A DNA stretch of 64,000 nucleotides from Streptomyces katrae (GCF_000717655.1 NZ_JNZY01000005.1:124001-188000); one strand, 5' to 3'. Shown: positions 27,024 to 36,529, counted from the stretch's first letter. Notes: generated by a model from the letters alone, not told the origin. Program-made: numbers and translations.

Positions 27024-28511
27024 ATGGCTGGCAATTCCCATCGCCGTACGACGAGCGCCAAGGCGAAGGCTGCCGCGGCAGTGGCCGTCGCGGCGGCCGT
27101 CGGGGGCACCGCACTGGTGCTGACCGGTACCGCACAGGCAGCATCGGTCGGCGCGACCTTCACCAAGTCGAGCAGCTGGAACACCGGCTACACCGGGCAG
27201 TACGTGATCACCAACCGCAGCGGCGGGACGCTCAAGGACTGGACCCTCGAGTTCGACCTCCCGGCCGGCACGGCCCTCTCCTCCCTGTGGAACGGCGAAC
27301 ACACCGTCAACGGGCAGCATGTGACGGTCAAGCCGCCCCGGTGGGACACGGCCGGTCTCACGGCCGGCGGCTCGCTCACCGTCGGGTTCGTGACCAGCAC
27401 GAGCGGGAGCCCGGGCAGCCCGACGGGGTGCCTGATCAACAAGGAGAAGTGTTCCCCGGCCACCGGGCCGACGCCCAGCCCCAGCGGCCGTCCCACCACC
27501 GCGCCGACGGCCTCCGCCTCGCCCAGCTCGAAGCCGACGGCCGCCCCCACCGCAACGGCGACGGCGACGGCCACTGCGAAGCCGACCCCGACCGTGCCCC
27601 CGGGCGGCGGCACCACCACGTCGGCCGGGTTCGCGCCGTATGTGGACACCTCGCTCTACCCGGCCTTCGATCTCCTGGACACGGCGGCCAAGACCGGCGT
27701 GAAGGAGTTCAACCTCGCCTTCATCACCTCCGGCGGCGGCTGTTCCCCGCTGTGGGGCGGTGTCACGGCCCTGGGAGACGACCGGGTCGCCTCCCAGATA
27801 GCCGGACTGCGCGCCCAGGGCGGGGACGTCCGGGTGTCGTTCGGCGGTGCGGCCGGCTCCGAACTGGGCCTGGCGTGCGCCTCACCCGCCGACCTCGCCG
27901 CCGCCTACGGCAAGGTGGTGGACGCGTACAAGCTGACCAAGGTGGACTTCGACATCGAGGGCGCGGCCCTGCCCGACACGGCGGCGAACACCCGGCGCGC
28001 GCAGGCCATCGCGCAGCTGCAGAAGTCGCATCCCGGACTCGACGTCTCGTTCACCCTGCCCGTGATGCCCGAGGGGCTCACACAGCCGGGCGTCGACCTG
28101 ATCGCCCATGCCAAGCAGAACGGTGTGGCGGTCTCGGCCGTCAACATCATGGCGATGGACTACGGACCGGCGTACAGCGGCGACATGGGCGGCTACGCCA
28201 TCCAGGCCGCCACCGCGACGCAGGCACAGATCAAGGGCGTACTGGGCCTGAGCGACGCGGCGGCGTGGAAGACGGTGGCCGTCACGCCGATGATCGGCGT
28301 CAACGACGTCTCCAGCGAGGTCTTCAAGGTGGACGACGCCACCCAGCTCGTGGAGTTCGCCCGGTCCAAGGGCCTCGGCTGGCTCGCGATGTGGTCCGGC
28401 GCCCGTGACAAGCAGTGCCCCGGCGGCGCGAAGAACTCCGCCGACGCGACGTGCTCGTCCATCGTCCAGGAACCCCTCGCCTTCACGAAGGCCTTCGCCG
28501 CCCGCGGCTGA
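27024..28511 (+). CDS. Secreted chitinase, CBM2 plus GH18
   Basis: A 495-residue exported endochitinase-type enzyme that would hydrolyse beta-1,4-GlcNAc chains. The signal peptide ends near GTAQA (residue 39). Residues about 40-138 form a CBM2 carbohydrate-binding module with conserved Trp residues. A long Thr/Pro/Ser/Ala linker (about 145-198) leads to a GH18 barrel. The catalytic signature is VDFDIEG with D308, D310 and the acid/base E312, so it should be active. ATG at 27024 has a GAGGCAGG upstream. I did not find a DasR-like TGGTCTAGACCA site. It acts with the GH2 and GH20 enzymes of this window. Confidence 0.93.
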   Translation: MAGNSHRRTTSAKAKAAAAVAVAAAVGGTALVLTGTAQAASVGATFTKSSSWNTGYTGQYVITNRSGGTLKDWTLEFDLPAGTALSSLWNGEHTVNGQHVTVKPPRWDTAGLTAGGSLTVGFVTSTSGSPGSPTGCLINKEKCSPATGPTPSPSGRPTTAPTASASPSSKPTAAPTATATATATAKPTPTVPPGGGTTTSAGFAPYVDTSLYPAFDLLDTAAKTGVKEFNLAFITSGGGCSPLWGGVTALGDDRVASQIAGLRAQGGDVRVSFGGAAGSELGLACASPADLAAAYGKVVDAYKLTKVDFDIEGAALPDTAANTRRAQAIAQLQKSHPGLDVSFTLPVMPEGLTQPGVDLIAHAKQNGVAVSAVNIMAMDYGPAYSGDMGGYAIQAATATQAQIKGVLGLSDAAAWKTVAVTPMIGVNDVSSEVFKVDDATQLVEFARSKGLGWLAMWSGARDKQCPGGAKNSADATCSSIVQEPLAFTKAFAARG

Positions 28512-28607
28512 GGCGGCAGCGGCCGGCCCGGGTACGCCGTCCGGAGCGAGGGTGGCGACCTGCTCGGCGAGCGCCGGGCGGTCCGGGACGGCAGTCGAGG
28601 CGCAGCG

Positions 28608-28820
28608 CTAGGCGGTGTCTCCGGTGACGCGCTTGGCCGCTTCGCTCTCGGCAGCCGGCGGTGACAGCTCGGAGAGGGTGTCGAGCGCGTGATCGTCCCG
28701 CAGTTCCGCCTCCCAGGCGGCCGCCAGTTCCTCCTGCCGCTCGCGGGGCATCTGCTCGATCTCCTCCCGGCGGGCCGGGCTCAGGGCCTTCAGGAACCGC
28801 GAGAGCTCATCCATCTGCAT
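28608..28820 (-). CDS. Small acidic hypothetical protein
   Basis: A 70-residue helical, charged protein (MDELSRFLKALSPARREEIE, then RERQEELAAAWEAELRDDHA). Its very strong ribosome site, AAGGAGGAGAACG just before the ATG, argues that it is a real gene. It starts 15 nt after the stop of the VOC gene at 28836, so it is in that operon. Function unknown. Confidence 0.65.
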   Translation of the reverse strand: MQMDELSRFLKALSPARREEIEQMPRERQEELAAAWEAELRDDHALDTLSELSPPAAESEAAKRVTGDTA

Positions 28821-28835
28821 CGTTCTCCTCCTTCG

Positions 28836-29630
28836 TCAAACGGGCTTGTCCGGGGCCGTGACCACCGTGAAGAGGCCGCCGTCCGGGTCACTCAGGGTGA
28901 TCCGGCGCCCCGCGGCCGTGGTGTGGACCGGTGAGACGGTGCGGCCGCCGAGCCGGACGGCGGTTTCCACGGCGGCTTCAAGGTCGGACACGTGGAAGTG
29001 GACGTGCCAGCGCGGCCGGACCTGCGGATCCGGGGCCTCTTCAATGGCTCCGCCGCTGATCAGGGCCACGGTGTCGCGGCCGCGGCGGACGACGACGTGG
29101 CCGTGCTCGTACGAGACGTCGCAGCAGCCGGGGCGCTCACAGGCCCAGTCGAGCACCTCGCCGTAGAAGACGGCCGCGGCGAAGGCGTCGCGGGTGCGCA
29201 GCTCGAGCCATCCGGCGGCGCCGCCGGGATGCGCCGTCCAGTCCGGGATCACCTCGCCCTGCCAGAAGCCGAAGACCGCGCCGTCGGGGTCGGCCGCGAG
29301 CGCGGCGCGCCCGGTCCCGAAAGCCAGCGGGCCCACCGCCATCGTGGCGCCGCGCTCGCGCACCCGGGCGGCGGTGTCGTCCGCGTCATCGACGGCGAAG
29401 TACGGGGTCCATGCCACCGGAACACCGAGCCGTGGGGCGAGCGCACCGATTCCGGCGACCGGTGCGCCGTCCTGCAGCGCGACGGAGAATCCCTCGCCGA
29501 GGCGGGTCGGGCGGAACCTCCAGCCCAGTACGGCGCCGTAGAACTGATGGGCGGAATCGAGATCGCGGGCCATCAGGGTGACCCAGCACGGCGCGCCGAA
29601 GACCTCGTGGCTTGACGTCGACAACGGCAC
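28836..29630 (-). CDS. Two-domain VOC family protein
   Basis: A 264-residue tandem glyoxalase-fold protein. The first VOC unit has APCWVTLMARDLDSAHQFYG and ends DPDGAVFGFWQG; the second has GWLELRTRDAFAAAVFYGEV and ends ITLSDPDGGLFTVV. GTG at 29630 lies directly after GGGAGG, so spacing is short but it fits the conserved N-terminus. This is the Streptomyces VOC pair type seen in hydroxylase-like and resistance proteins; the substrate is unknown. Confidence 0.87.
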   Translation of the reverse strand: MPLSTSSHEVFGAPCWVTLMARDLDSAHQFYGAVLGWRFRPTRLGEGFSVALQDGAPVAGIGALAPRLGVPVAWTPYFAVDDADDTAARVRERGATMAVGPLAFGTGRAALAADPDGAVFGFWQGEVIPDWTAHPGGAAGWLELRTRDAFAAAVFYGEVLDWACERPGCCDVSYEHGHVVVRRGRDTVALISGGAIEEAPDPQVRPRWHVHFHVSDLEAAVETAVRLGGRTVSPVHTTAAGRRITLSDPDGGLFTVVTAPDKPV

Positions 29631-29838
29631 CGACCTCCCTCGACCTCCCCCGATCCACACTAGCCCGGGGCCGGGTGACCGGCTCCGAGGCTGGGCCACC
29701 CGTGTCTCGGCCGAGACTGCCGCCGGAAAACAACGTACGGCGTACGGGGTACGGACGCGGCGAACGGCCGCACATCCGGACGTGCCTTCTTGATCCCTGT
29801 GACGCGTGGTGCAGGCGAGTCCGGGAAGGAAGGCACGT

Positions 29839-31035
29839 ATGCCGGAAGTCATCGTCACCGTACGCTCGCTCGTCCGCCGCCATCGGGAGCCCGCCGTCGT
29901 TCAGGCCCTCCGGTCGACGGCGGCGGCCGTGGTGTCCTACGTCGTCGCGCTCTGGCTCAGCAGCGAGCCGGCGCCCCTGACCGCACCCCTGACGGCGCTG
30001 CTCGTCGTACAGGTGACCCTCTACACCACCCTGACCACCGGCATCCGGCGGGTGAACTCGGTCGTCGCGGGGGTCCTGGTCGCCATCGGGTTCAGCGCCC
30101 TCGTCGGCCTCACCTGGTGGAGCCTGGGCCTGGTCATCCTCACCTCGCTGGTCGTGGGCCATCTGGTGCGGGTCGACGAGTTCGTCCCCGAGGTCGCGAT
30201 CAGCGCGATGCTGGTGCTCGGGGTGACACAGGTGGCGGCCACCGCCTGGGACCGCGTACTGGAGACGCTGATCGGGGCCGTCGTGGGGCTCCTGTTCAAC
30301 CTCTTCCTCGCACCGCCCGTATGGGTGGCGCCGGCGAGCGAGGCGATCACTTCGCTGGCGGGCCGCATGCGCAACCTGCTGATGCACCTGGGCGACGAGC
30401 TGGACCAGCACACGCCGGTGGAGCAGGCTGCAGCACGGCTGCACGAGGCACGGCGGCTCGACAACGACATCGCGCACGTGGACTCGGCGCTGCGGCAGGC
30501 CGAGGACAGCCTGCGCCTCAATCCCCGGGTGAAGGAGGCACTGCTCTTCCGCCTCGTGCTCCGTACGGGACTCGACACGCTGGAGATCTGCGCCGTGGTC
30601 CTGCGGGTCTGCTGCCGCACGCTGACCGACCTGGCCAAGACGCGCACGGACGGCCCGCTCTTCTCGGACCACCTCGCGCAGGCGCTGCGGGAACTGTTCG
30701 GGCACATGGCGATGGCGCTCGAGCACTTCGCCGTACTGATCACCGCGCAGATCACCGCCAGTGCGGAGGAGGCGGAGGGCCGGCTGACGCAGGAGCTCGC
30801 GGCGGCGCGGATCAGCCGCGAACGGGCCGCGCGCCTGCTGCAGGAGGAGGCGCGCTCACGGCCGGGGACGTGGCAGTTGTACGGTGCCCTGCTCGCGGAA
30901 GCCGACCGGGTACTGGACGAACTGGGGGTGGAGAAGCGCTCCGAACGGCTGGTGGAGGAGCTCGACCGGCACTCGCGCACGGCCCGCACACGGCGCCCGC
31001 AGCTCCAGCGCCTGTGGCGGGGCGGCGCGGGCTGA
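29839..31035 (+). CDS. FUSC/aromatic acid exporter family membrane protein
   Basis: A 398-residue protein. The first about 165 residues hold the hydrophobic helices of an FUSC-type inner-membrane module (QALRSTAAAVVSYVVALWLS, LTALLVVQVTLYTTLTTGIR, RVNSVVAGVLVAIGFSALVG). The rest is a long cytoplasmic helical domain (DELDQHTPVEQAAARLHEAR). It resembles aromatic acid or p-hydroxybenzoate exporter subunits. ATG at 29839 follows GGAAGG. Confidence 0.85.
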   Translation: MPEVIVTVRSLVRRHREPAVVQALRSTAAAVVSYVVALWLSSEPAPLTAPLTALLVVQVTLYTTLTTGIRRVNSVVAGVLVAIGFSALVGLTWWSLGLVILTSLVVGHLVRVDEFVPEVAISAMLVLGVTQVAATAWDRVLETLIGAVVGLLFNLFLAPPVWVAPASEAITSLAGRMRNLLMHLGDELDQHTPVEQAAARLHEARRLDNDIAHVDSALRQAEDSLRLNPRVKEALLFRLVLRTGLDTLEICAVVLRVCCRTLTDLAKTRTDGPLFSDHLAQALRELFGHMAMALEHFAVLITAQITASAEEAEGRLTQELAAARISRERAARLLQEEARSRPGTWQLYGALLAEADRVLDELGVEKRSERLVEELDRHSRTARTRRPQLQRLWRGGAG

Positions 31036-31275
31036 CGGCACCACGGCACCGGCGCGCAGTGGTGGACGAAGCGGGCCGAGACCTGGCGCGGCCGGCGCCA
31101 CCGCCGTCTGCGGGTTCCGCTGCCCATGCGCTTCTCCCGCTCGCTGGGCGTGCGGCCGGCCGTTCCGGGCCGGGCCTGCGATCGACACTGCCTCCGCAAC
31201 GGCCGCCCGGTCCCGGCGGCAGCCCCACTCCCCCGCATGGCGCAGCGACTTCGCCGCGCGCCCGTCATGGCGCAT

Positions 31276-31303
31276 CCCCGGCAGGGCGGATGCCCTGCCG
31301 GGG
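31276..31303. terminator. Terminator hairpin in convergent spacer
   Basis: CCCCGGCAGGGC pairs perfectly with GCCCTGCCGGGG across a 4-nt loop. It lies between the convergent FUSC gene and the DUF6131 gene. The rest of this 315-bp spacer (31036-31350) shows no gene. Confidence 0.85.
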
Positions 31304-31350
31304 ACCACGCGCTTGGGCGGGGCCCTCACGGGGGTCCGCACGGGCCGTCG

Positions 31351-31506
31351 TCACCAGTAGTGGTTACGGCCTCCCACCGCGTGCCCGACAGCGCCGAGCA
31401 GCCAGAGGATGAGGCCCACCACGACGAGAATCAGGCCGATCGTCCACAGAATCGAGATTCCGGTGACGAATCCTATGATCAGTAGGATCACTCCGAGGAT
31501 AATCAC
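31351..31506 (-). CDS. DUF6131 family small membrane protein
   Basis: A 51-residue protein of two hydrophobic helices (ILGVILLIIGFVTGISILWT, then IGLILVVVGLILWLLGAVGH) and the tail GGRNHYW, matching the actinobacterial DUF6131 family. GTG at 31506 is set by GGGAGG 5 nt upstream. Function unknown. Confidence 0.85.
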   Translation of the reverse strand: MIILGVILLIIGFVTGISILWTIGLILVVVGLILWLLGAVGHAVGGRNHYW

Positions 31507-31648
31507 GACAACCTCCCAGGGCCCCGGTACCTGAGTGGACCAGGACACCCTGCGTGTACCATCAATGCCGCATTTCATGCCTCGGCGGCGCCCGCAATTG
31601 GGTCCGGGAGCGCAGGCCCCGGTGCCGTCCGCCGCGCTCGCCGCGCCC

Positions 31649-32140
31649 TCAGGCAGGGTGACCGGGCTCGAGGTCCTTGACGTCGCGGTACCGCAGCAGG
31701 ACGGGGACGCCTTCGACCGGCGGGGACTGCTCGGTCGGCGCCAGGAGGAAGCCCATGTGATCGCCGCCTTCGACATGCCGCTCGATGCGGCCCACGAACC
31801 AGGCGCAGGCGTCGGTGAGCACGGGACTGCCGTCCGTGCTGGGCTGCCAGGCGACCGACCGGAACTTGTCCACCCGGTCACCGGTCTCGCCACCGAACAG
31901 CTCGGCCAGCGCCTGCTGGTCACGGCGCATCACGTGCACGGCGAGGTGTGAGGCGCGGCGGGCGACCCGGTACGTGTGGTTGAGCGTGGACAGCCACACC
32001 ATGAACCGCGGCGGGTGGATCGAGCACTGCGAGGCGAAGCCCACGAGGCAACCCGCCACCTCGCCGCCGGCCGCCGCCGTGACCACGTACACGGGCCCGT
32101 CGAGTACGTCGGTGACCGAGTTCGGCTCCGTCTCCGTCAT
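31649..32140 (-). CDS. Flavin reductase domain protein
   Basis: A 163-residue FMN-binding split-barrel protein: VYVVTAAAGGEVAGCLVGFA, QCSIHPPRFMVWLSTLNHTY, HLAVHVMRRDQQALAELFGG and GDHMGFLLAPTEQSP with a closing LRYRDV. It probably binds FMN and reduces flavin with NAD(P)H or acts as a small oxidoreductase. Its ATG overlaps the stop of the MFS gene (ATGA), so the two are translationally coupled. A shared substrate is likely. Confidence 0.9.
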   Translation of the reverse strand: MTETEPNSVTDVLDGPVYVVTAAAGGEVAGCLVGFASQCSIHPPRFMVWLSTLNHTYRVARRASHLAVHVMRRDQQALAELFGGETGDRVDKFRSVAWQPSTDGSPVLTDACAWFVGRIERHVEGGDHMGFLLAPTEQSPPVEGVPVLLRYRDVKDLEPGHPA

Positions 32141-33654
32141 GTCCCGTACCTCCCGCCCTCGCGTGCTCGCCCGGCGCGCATCAGGCGGTCTGACCGCTCG
32201 GGACGGCGCACCGACAGGGGTGTCGCGATCTGCTCCAGAGACCGGCCTTCGGCGGCCACCGCGTAGAAGACGGCGACCACTCCGGCGGCGACCATCAGCG
32301 CGGCGCCGATGCAGAACGCGAGGACCGCGTCGCCGACCACCCCGCTGGAGGTGAGCTCGGCGAAGATCAGCGGCCCGGAGATGCCGCCGGCCGCCGTTCC
32401 GATCGCGTAGAAGAAGGCGATGGCCATGGCCCGCGTCTCCATCGGAAAGATCTCGCTGACCGTCAGGTACGCCGAACTCGCCCCGGCCGAGGCGAAGAAG
32501 AGCACCACGCACCAGCAGGCCGTCATGGTGACTGCGGTCAGCTTTCCGGCCCCGAAGAGCCAGGCGGTGCCGAGGAGCAGCAGCCCGGACAGGACGTACG
32601 TACCGGCGATCATCGGGCGGCGGCCGACCGTGTCGAAGAGCCGGCCGAGCAGCAGCGGGCCGAGGAAGTTCCCGAAGGCGACGACGGCGAAGTAGTAGCC
32701 GGTGACCCCGCTGGAGACGTCGAAGAACCGGATCAGGATGCTGCCGAACCCGAAGGTGATGGCGTTGTAGAGGAAGGCCTGGCCGATGAAGAGGGACAGG
32801 CCGAGGACGGCGCGGCGGGGATAGGAGCGGAAGACCGTCTTCGCGATCAGGCCGAATCCGATGCTGAGGCGCTGTGTGACCGTGATGGACTCGCCTACGT
32901 CGGGCAGGGGCCGGCCCTTCTCCGCCGCCACCCGTCGTTCGACGTCGGCGACGAGTTGCTCGGCCTCCTCCGCCCTGCCGTGGAGGAACATCCAGCGCGG
33001 GCTCTCCGGCACGTGGCGGCGGACGAGCAGGATCACCAGGCCCAGGACGACGCCGAGGGCGAAGGTGAGCCGCCAGCCGATCGACGGAGGGAAGACGTCG
33101 GTGTCGAGGGCGAGTACGGACAGCAGTGCGCCGGCCACGGCGCCGAGCCAGAAGCTTCCGTTGATGATGAGGTCGACGCGACCGCGGTACTTGCTGGGGA
33201 TGAGCTCGTCGACGGCGGAGTTGACGGCCGCGTACTCACCGCCGATGCCGAAGCCGGTGAGGAAGCGGAAGAGGAAGAACCACCAGGCGGAGAACGACAG
33301 GGCGGTCAGGGCCGTCGCCGCCAGGTAGACGCCGAGGGTGACCAGGAAGAGCCGCTTGCGGCCGAACAGGTCCGTCAGCCGCCCGAAGACCAGCGCTCCC
33401 GAACACGCACCGGCCACGTACAGCGCCGCCGCGAGGCCGGTGACCTGGGCGTCGGTGATGGCGAGGCCGCTGTCGTCCTCGGAGAGCCGGCCGGCGATGC
33501 TTCCGACGACGGTGACTTCGAGGCCGTCCAGGATCCATACGGTGCCCAGCCCGATCACGATCATCCAGTGCCACCGCGACCAGGGCAGCCGGTCCAAGCG
33601 CGCCGGGACCTTGGTGGTGATGGTCCCCGTCTCCCGTTCCTCCAGCTCAGGCAT
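32137..33654 (-). CDS. MFS metabolite:H+ symporter (sugar-porter type)
   Basis: A 505-residue transporter with twelve helices. Family signatures are present: GRLTDLFGRKRLFLVTLGVY after helix 2, FRFLTGFGIGGEYAAVNSAV in helix 4, VPESPRWMFLHGRAEEAEQL before the central loop and GRLFDTVGRRPMIAGTYVLS in the second half. It imports an organic solute with protons. It leads the operon with the flavin reductase and overlaps it by four bases. Confidence 0.93.
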   Translation of the reverse strand: MPELEERETGTITTKVPARLDRLPWSRWHWMIVIGLGTVWILDGLEVTVVGSIAGRLSEDDSGLAITDAQVTGLAAALYVAGACSGALVFGRLTDLFGRKRLFLVTLGVYLAATALTALSFSAWWFFLFRFLTGFGIGGEYAAVNSAVDELIPSKYRGRVDLIINGSFWLGAVAGALLSVLALDTDVFPPSIGWRLTFALGVVLGLVILLVRRHVPESPRWMFLHGRAEEAEQLVADVERRVAAEKGRPLPDVGESITVTQRLSIGFGLIAKTVFRSYPRRAVLGLSLFIGQAFLYNAITFGFGSILIRFFDVSSGVTGYYFAVVAFGNFLGPLLLGRLFDTVGRRPMIAGTYVLSGLLLLGTAWLFGAGKLTAVTMTACWCVVLFFASAGASSAYLTVSEIFPMETRAMAIAFFYAIGTAAGGISGPLIFAELTSSGVVGDAVLAFCIGAALMVAAGVVAVFYAVAAEGRSLEQIATPLSVRRPERSDRLMRAGRAREGGRYGT

Positions 33655-33730
33655 GTGTGTGCGCTTGCCCGCCGGGCACGGGCACAAACGGGGCCGTCCG
33701 AGCGACGGGCCGCTGCCCGCGCCGCGGGGC

Positions 33731-34120
33731 TCAGGGTTCGGAGTAGCTGAAGTCCCCCATCGTCCAAGCGCTGACGTCCTTGATGGCGATCCGGTACATG
33801 CCACCGGTCTCGGGGATGCCCACGGTGCCCTGGAGGATCCTGGCGACGTGGAAGTGCAGGTAGGAGGGGGGATGAGGTGCGCTGCGCAGGGGGACGTCCG
33901 TCCCCTCGGTCCCTTCGGCGTCCATGAAGAGGCCCGCGAACGGACCGAGCCGGTCCGAATCCGCCAGGACTTCGGCCACCCTCCGCCGCCATGCGCTCTC
34001 GGGGGCGAGGCGGCCGGTGATGACGGCGCCCTGCACGAGCACGGTCAACGACATCTGATTGGTCTGCTGCGACTCCACCGCGGCGGCGATGGCAACGAGC
34101 AGGTCGTCAGGCTTCGACAT
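33731..34120 (-). CDS. Gas vesicle accessory GvpU-like protein (tentative)
   Basis: A 129-residue soluble protein. The segment MSLTVLVQGAVITGRLAPES, then the later HFHVARILQGTVGIPETGGM with YRIAIKDVSAWTMGDF resembles the GvpU-like family in overall pattern. No other gas-vesicle gene is near, so a gas-vesicle role is not implied. TAGCAT about 9 nt before the ATG suggests a leaderless transcript. Confidence 0.5.
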   Translation of the reverse strand: MSKPDDLLVAIAAAVESQQTNQMSLTVLVQGAVITGRLAPESAWRRRVAEVLADSDRLGPFAGLFMDAEGTEGTDVPLRSAPHPPSYLHFHVARILQGTVGIPETGGMYRIAIKDVSAWTMGDFSYSEP

Positions 34121-34191
34121 GGGCAGGAATGCTACAAGGTCTGCCCTGCAACCCGGGCGTGTCCCCGAGTGCGCCGGGGCGGGGCGCGGCG

Positions 34192-35223
34192 TCAGCCGCT
34201 GAAGCCGACGTGCACGTGGTCGTGGTGCGTGTCATCGGAGAAGAACTGGTTCGGCGTGGCTCCGCCCGAAAGGCGTACCGGGCCGCCGACGTTGTACGAG
34301 CCCGCGGCCGCAGCCGAGCGCATGAATGCGGTGATCAGGCTGCGCGGCGTCGCGGGGTCGACGACGGCATGCCCGTCGATGCCCCAGACGTCGAAGGCCC
34401 GGCCGACCGGGTGGTCGCTCGGCCGGCTCGTGCCGAACACGTTGAGCGGGTGCCCCGACCGGACCACGCTGACCGACACCCGGTACTTCTCGGCGAGCCG
34501 GAGCATCGCGCGCAGCACGCTCTCGTGCACCGCCCCGCTGCGGATGTCCGCGGCCGAGTCGGGCGGCAGCTCGATCCGGGGCTGGGCGAGCACCGCCCGC
34601 GCCGAGGCGCCGAGCGGCGCGGCGGGCCCCGGGCGGCCGGGGTGCAGAGCGGTGACGGCCCAGCCCGCGCGGGTCCGGCCGAGCCGGACGTCGACGGTGG
34701 TTCCGCCCTGGCGCACGACCCCGCCGGTACGGGTGGTCTGGGCGCAGGGGATCAGCACGCTCGCGGTGTCCGGCAGGAGGCCGCCGTACTGTGCGTCGAT
34801 CACCCGGACGACGGCTTGGTCCGCCGGGGGCGTCAGCGGGCCCGCTTCGGCGGCGAGCCGGGCGGCCAGGGGTCGGGCGATGCCGAGCGCCGCGGCCCGC
34901 TGCGCCGCGTTGCGCGGGCCGCCTTGGCCCGGCGGCCAGGTCCCGAGCGCCTCGACGAGCCGTACGGCGGCGAGTTTGACCGCGGGTTCGATCTCGCCCC
35001 GACCCGGCCGCCAGGGAACCGGGGCCGCAAGACCCGCCGAGGGCGCGGGCGAGGCCGATGCACGCGCGGCCTCGGCAAGCGTGGCACGCCGCGGAGCGGG
35101 AGACGCTTCCGTACCCGGTGAGCAGCCTGCCGCACCGGCGCACCAGGCGGCCGTGCCCAGCAGCAGCGAACGGCGTCCGAAGCCCTCGGACGGGGTCTCG
35201 CGGATCGCGGGCGGCAGGACCAT
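34192..35223 (-). CDS. Exported lipoprotein with peptidase M15-like C-terminus
   Basis: A 343-residue protein. A twin-arginine-like signal (GFGRRSLLLGTAAWCAGAAG) ends in a lipobox-like AAGC. A middle ferritin-like helical region follows (IEPAVKLAAVRLVEALGTWP). The C-terminus has the zinc-peptidase layout S-D-H-P-V-G-R-A-F-D, then HHDHVHVGF, as in D-Ala-D-Ala carboxypeptidase-like M15 proteins. It may act on peptidoglycan outside the cell. ATG at 35223 is chosen because GAGGAG lies 6 nt upstream; an ATG at 35241 is less likely. Confidence 0.75.
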   Translation of the reverse strand: MVLPPAIRETPSEGFGRRSLLLGTAAWCAGAAGCSPGTEASPAPRRATLAEAARASASPAPSAGLAAPVPWRPGRGEIEPAVKLAAVRLVEALGTWPPGQGGPRNAAQRAAALGIARPLAARLAAEAGPLTPPADQAVVRVIDAQYGGLLPDTASVLIPCAQTTRTGGVVRQGGTTVDVRLGRTRAGWAVTALHPGRPGPAAPLGASARAVLAQPRIELPPDSAADIRSGAVHESVLRAMLRLAEKYRVSVSVVRSGHPLNVFGTSRPSDHPVGRAFDVWGIDGHAVVDPATPRSLITAFMRSAAAAGSYNVGGPVRLSGGATPNQFFSDDTHHDHVHVGFSG

Positions 35224-35450
35224 GACCGGCTCCTCGGACATCCGGGGTGGCGGGACGCGGCGGCCGGGTCACCCGACCACCACAGGCAACTTCGCACTCC
35301 CACGGCGGTCCGGGTCCGTTCCGTCCGGCCCGCCCCGGTCATCTCCCTCCTTCGGGGGACCGACGTCCTGCATCTGCCCACGGTCCGTGATCGCACGTCC
35401 GCCGGGCGACCGGCAGGTTTCGCGGGCTCCAGACCGGTAAGGCGCAGCAC

Positions 35451-36440
35451 ATGGTGCGATTCGGATACACGATGATGACCGAGCAGGCCGGCCCCCGGGA
35501 GCTGGTGGACCACGTGGTCGGTGCCGAACGCGCGGGGTTCGACTTCGCCGTCATCTCCGACCACTACTCCCCCTGGCTCGACGCTCAGGGCCACTCCCCC
35601 TACGCGTGGAGCGTCCTCGGAGCGGCGGCGCAGGCCACGACGGCCATCCCGCTGATGACGTACGTGACGTGCCCGACGGTGCGCTACCACCCGGCCGTCG
35701 TGGCGCAGAAGGCGGCGACCGTGCACCTGCTGTCCGAGGGACGCTTCCGGCTGGGCCTGGGCTCCGGTGAGAACCTCAACGAGCACGTCGTCGGCCCCGG
35801 GTGGCCGGCCGCGCACATCCGCCTGGAGATGCTGGAGGAGGCCGTGGAGATCATCCGCGAACTCTTCGGCGGGGGCTCCGTGAACCACCACGGACGGTAC
35901 TTCGACGTCGAGAACGCCCGTCTGTGGGACCTGCCCGACGAGCCGCCTCCCATCGGCGTCGCGGTCTCCGGCGGCCGCTCCTGCGAGCTGGCGGGCAGGG
36001 TCGCCGATCTGGCGATCGCCATCGATCCCGAGAGGGAACTCCTGGAGGCCTTCGACCGATCGGGCGGCGCCGGGAAGCCGAAGGTCGGCCAACTCGCCGT
36101 CTGCTACGACGTCGACCGGGACACGGCCGTCAAGCGCGCCCACGAGCAGTTCCGCTGGTCACTGGGCGGCTGGCGCGTCAACGCGGAGCTGCCGGGGCCC
36201 GCCGCGTTCGAGCAGGCGTCGCGGTGCGTCCGCCCGGAGGACGTCGCCGAGTCGATCCCGTGCGGGGAGGACGTGAACGTCTTCGTCGACGCCGTCCGCC
36301 CGTTCGTGGACGCCGGCTTCACAGAGGTGGCGCTCGTGCAGGTGGGCGGGGCGCACCAGTACCCCTTCCTCGAGTGGGCCGAGGCCACCCTGCTCCCCGC
36401 GCTGCGCGCGATGCGCCCGGCCGCCACAGCAGCGCATTGA
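35451..36440 (+). CDS. F420-dependent LLM-class oxidoreductase (TIGR03557-type)
   Basis: A 329-residue luciferase-like TIM-barrel oxidoreductase. It starts VRFGYTMMTEQAGPRELVDH, then FAVISDHYSPWLDAQGHSPY and VTCPTVRYHPAVVAQKAATV, with the cofactor loop RFRLGLGSGENLNEH. This matches the F420-glucose-6-phosphate dehydrogenase-like TIGR03557 group. The substrate is unknown. A hairpin follows the stop. Confidence 0.93.
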   Translation: MVRFGYTMMTEQAGPRELVDHVVGAERAGFDFAVISDHYSPWLDAQGHSPYAWSVLGAAAQATTAIPLMTYVTCPTVRYHPAVVAQKAATVHLLSEGRFRLGLGSGENLNEHVVGPGWPAAHIRLEMLEEAVEIIRELFGGGSVNHHGRYFDVENARLWDLPDEPPPIGVAVSGGRSCELAGRVADLAIAIDPERELLEAFDRSGGAGKPKVGQLAVCYDVDRDTAVKRAHEQFRWSLGGWRVNAELPGPAAFEQASRCVRPEDVAESIPCGEDVNVFVDAVRPFVDAGFTEVALVQVGGAHQYPFLEWAEATLLPALRAMRPAATAAH

Positions 36441-36445
36441 CTTCC

Positions 36446-36479
36446 CGCCTCCCGGGCACCGGCGTGGTGCCGGGAGGCG
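36446..36479. terminator. Terminator hairpin
   Basis: CGCCTCCCGGGCACC pairs with GGTGCCGGGAGGCG across a 5-nt loop with one bulged G. It starts 5 nt after the oxidoreductase stop. Confidence 0.8.
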
Positions 36480-36529
36480 TTCGCGTCTTCCCGGGTCCGA
36501 TCGGGAAGACGGGTCTCAGAACTACGGCC

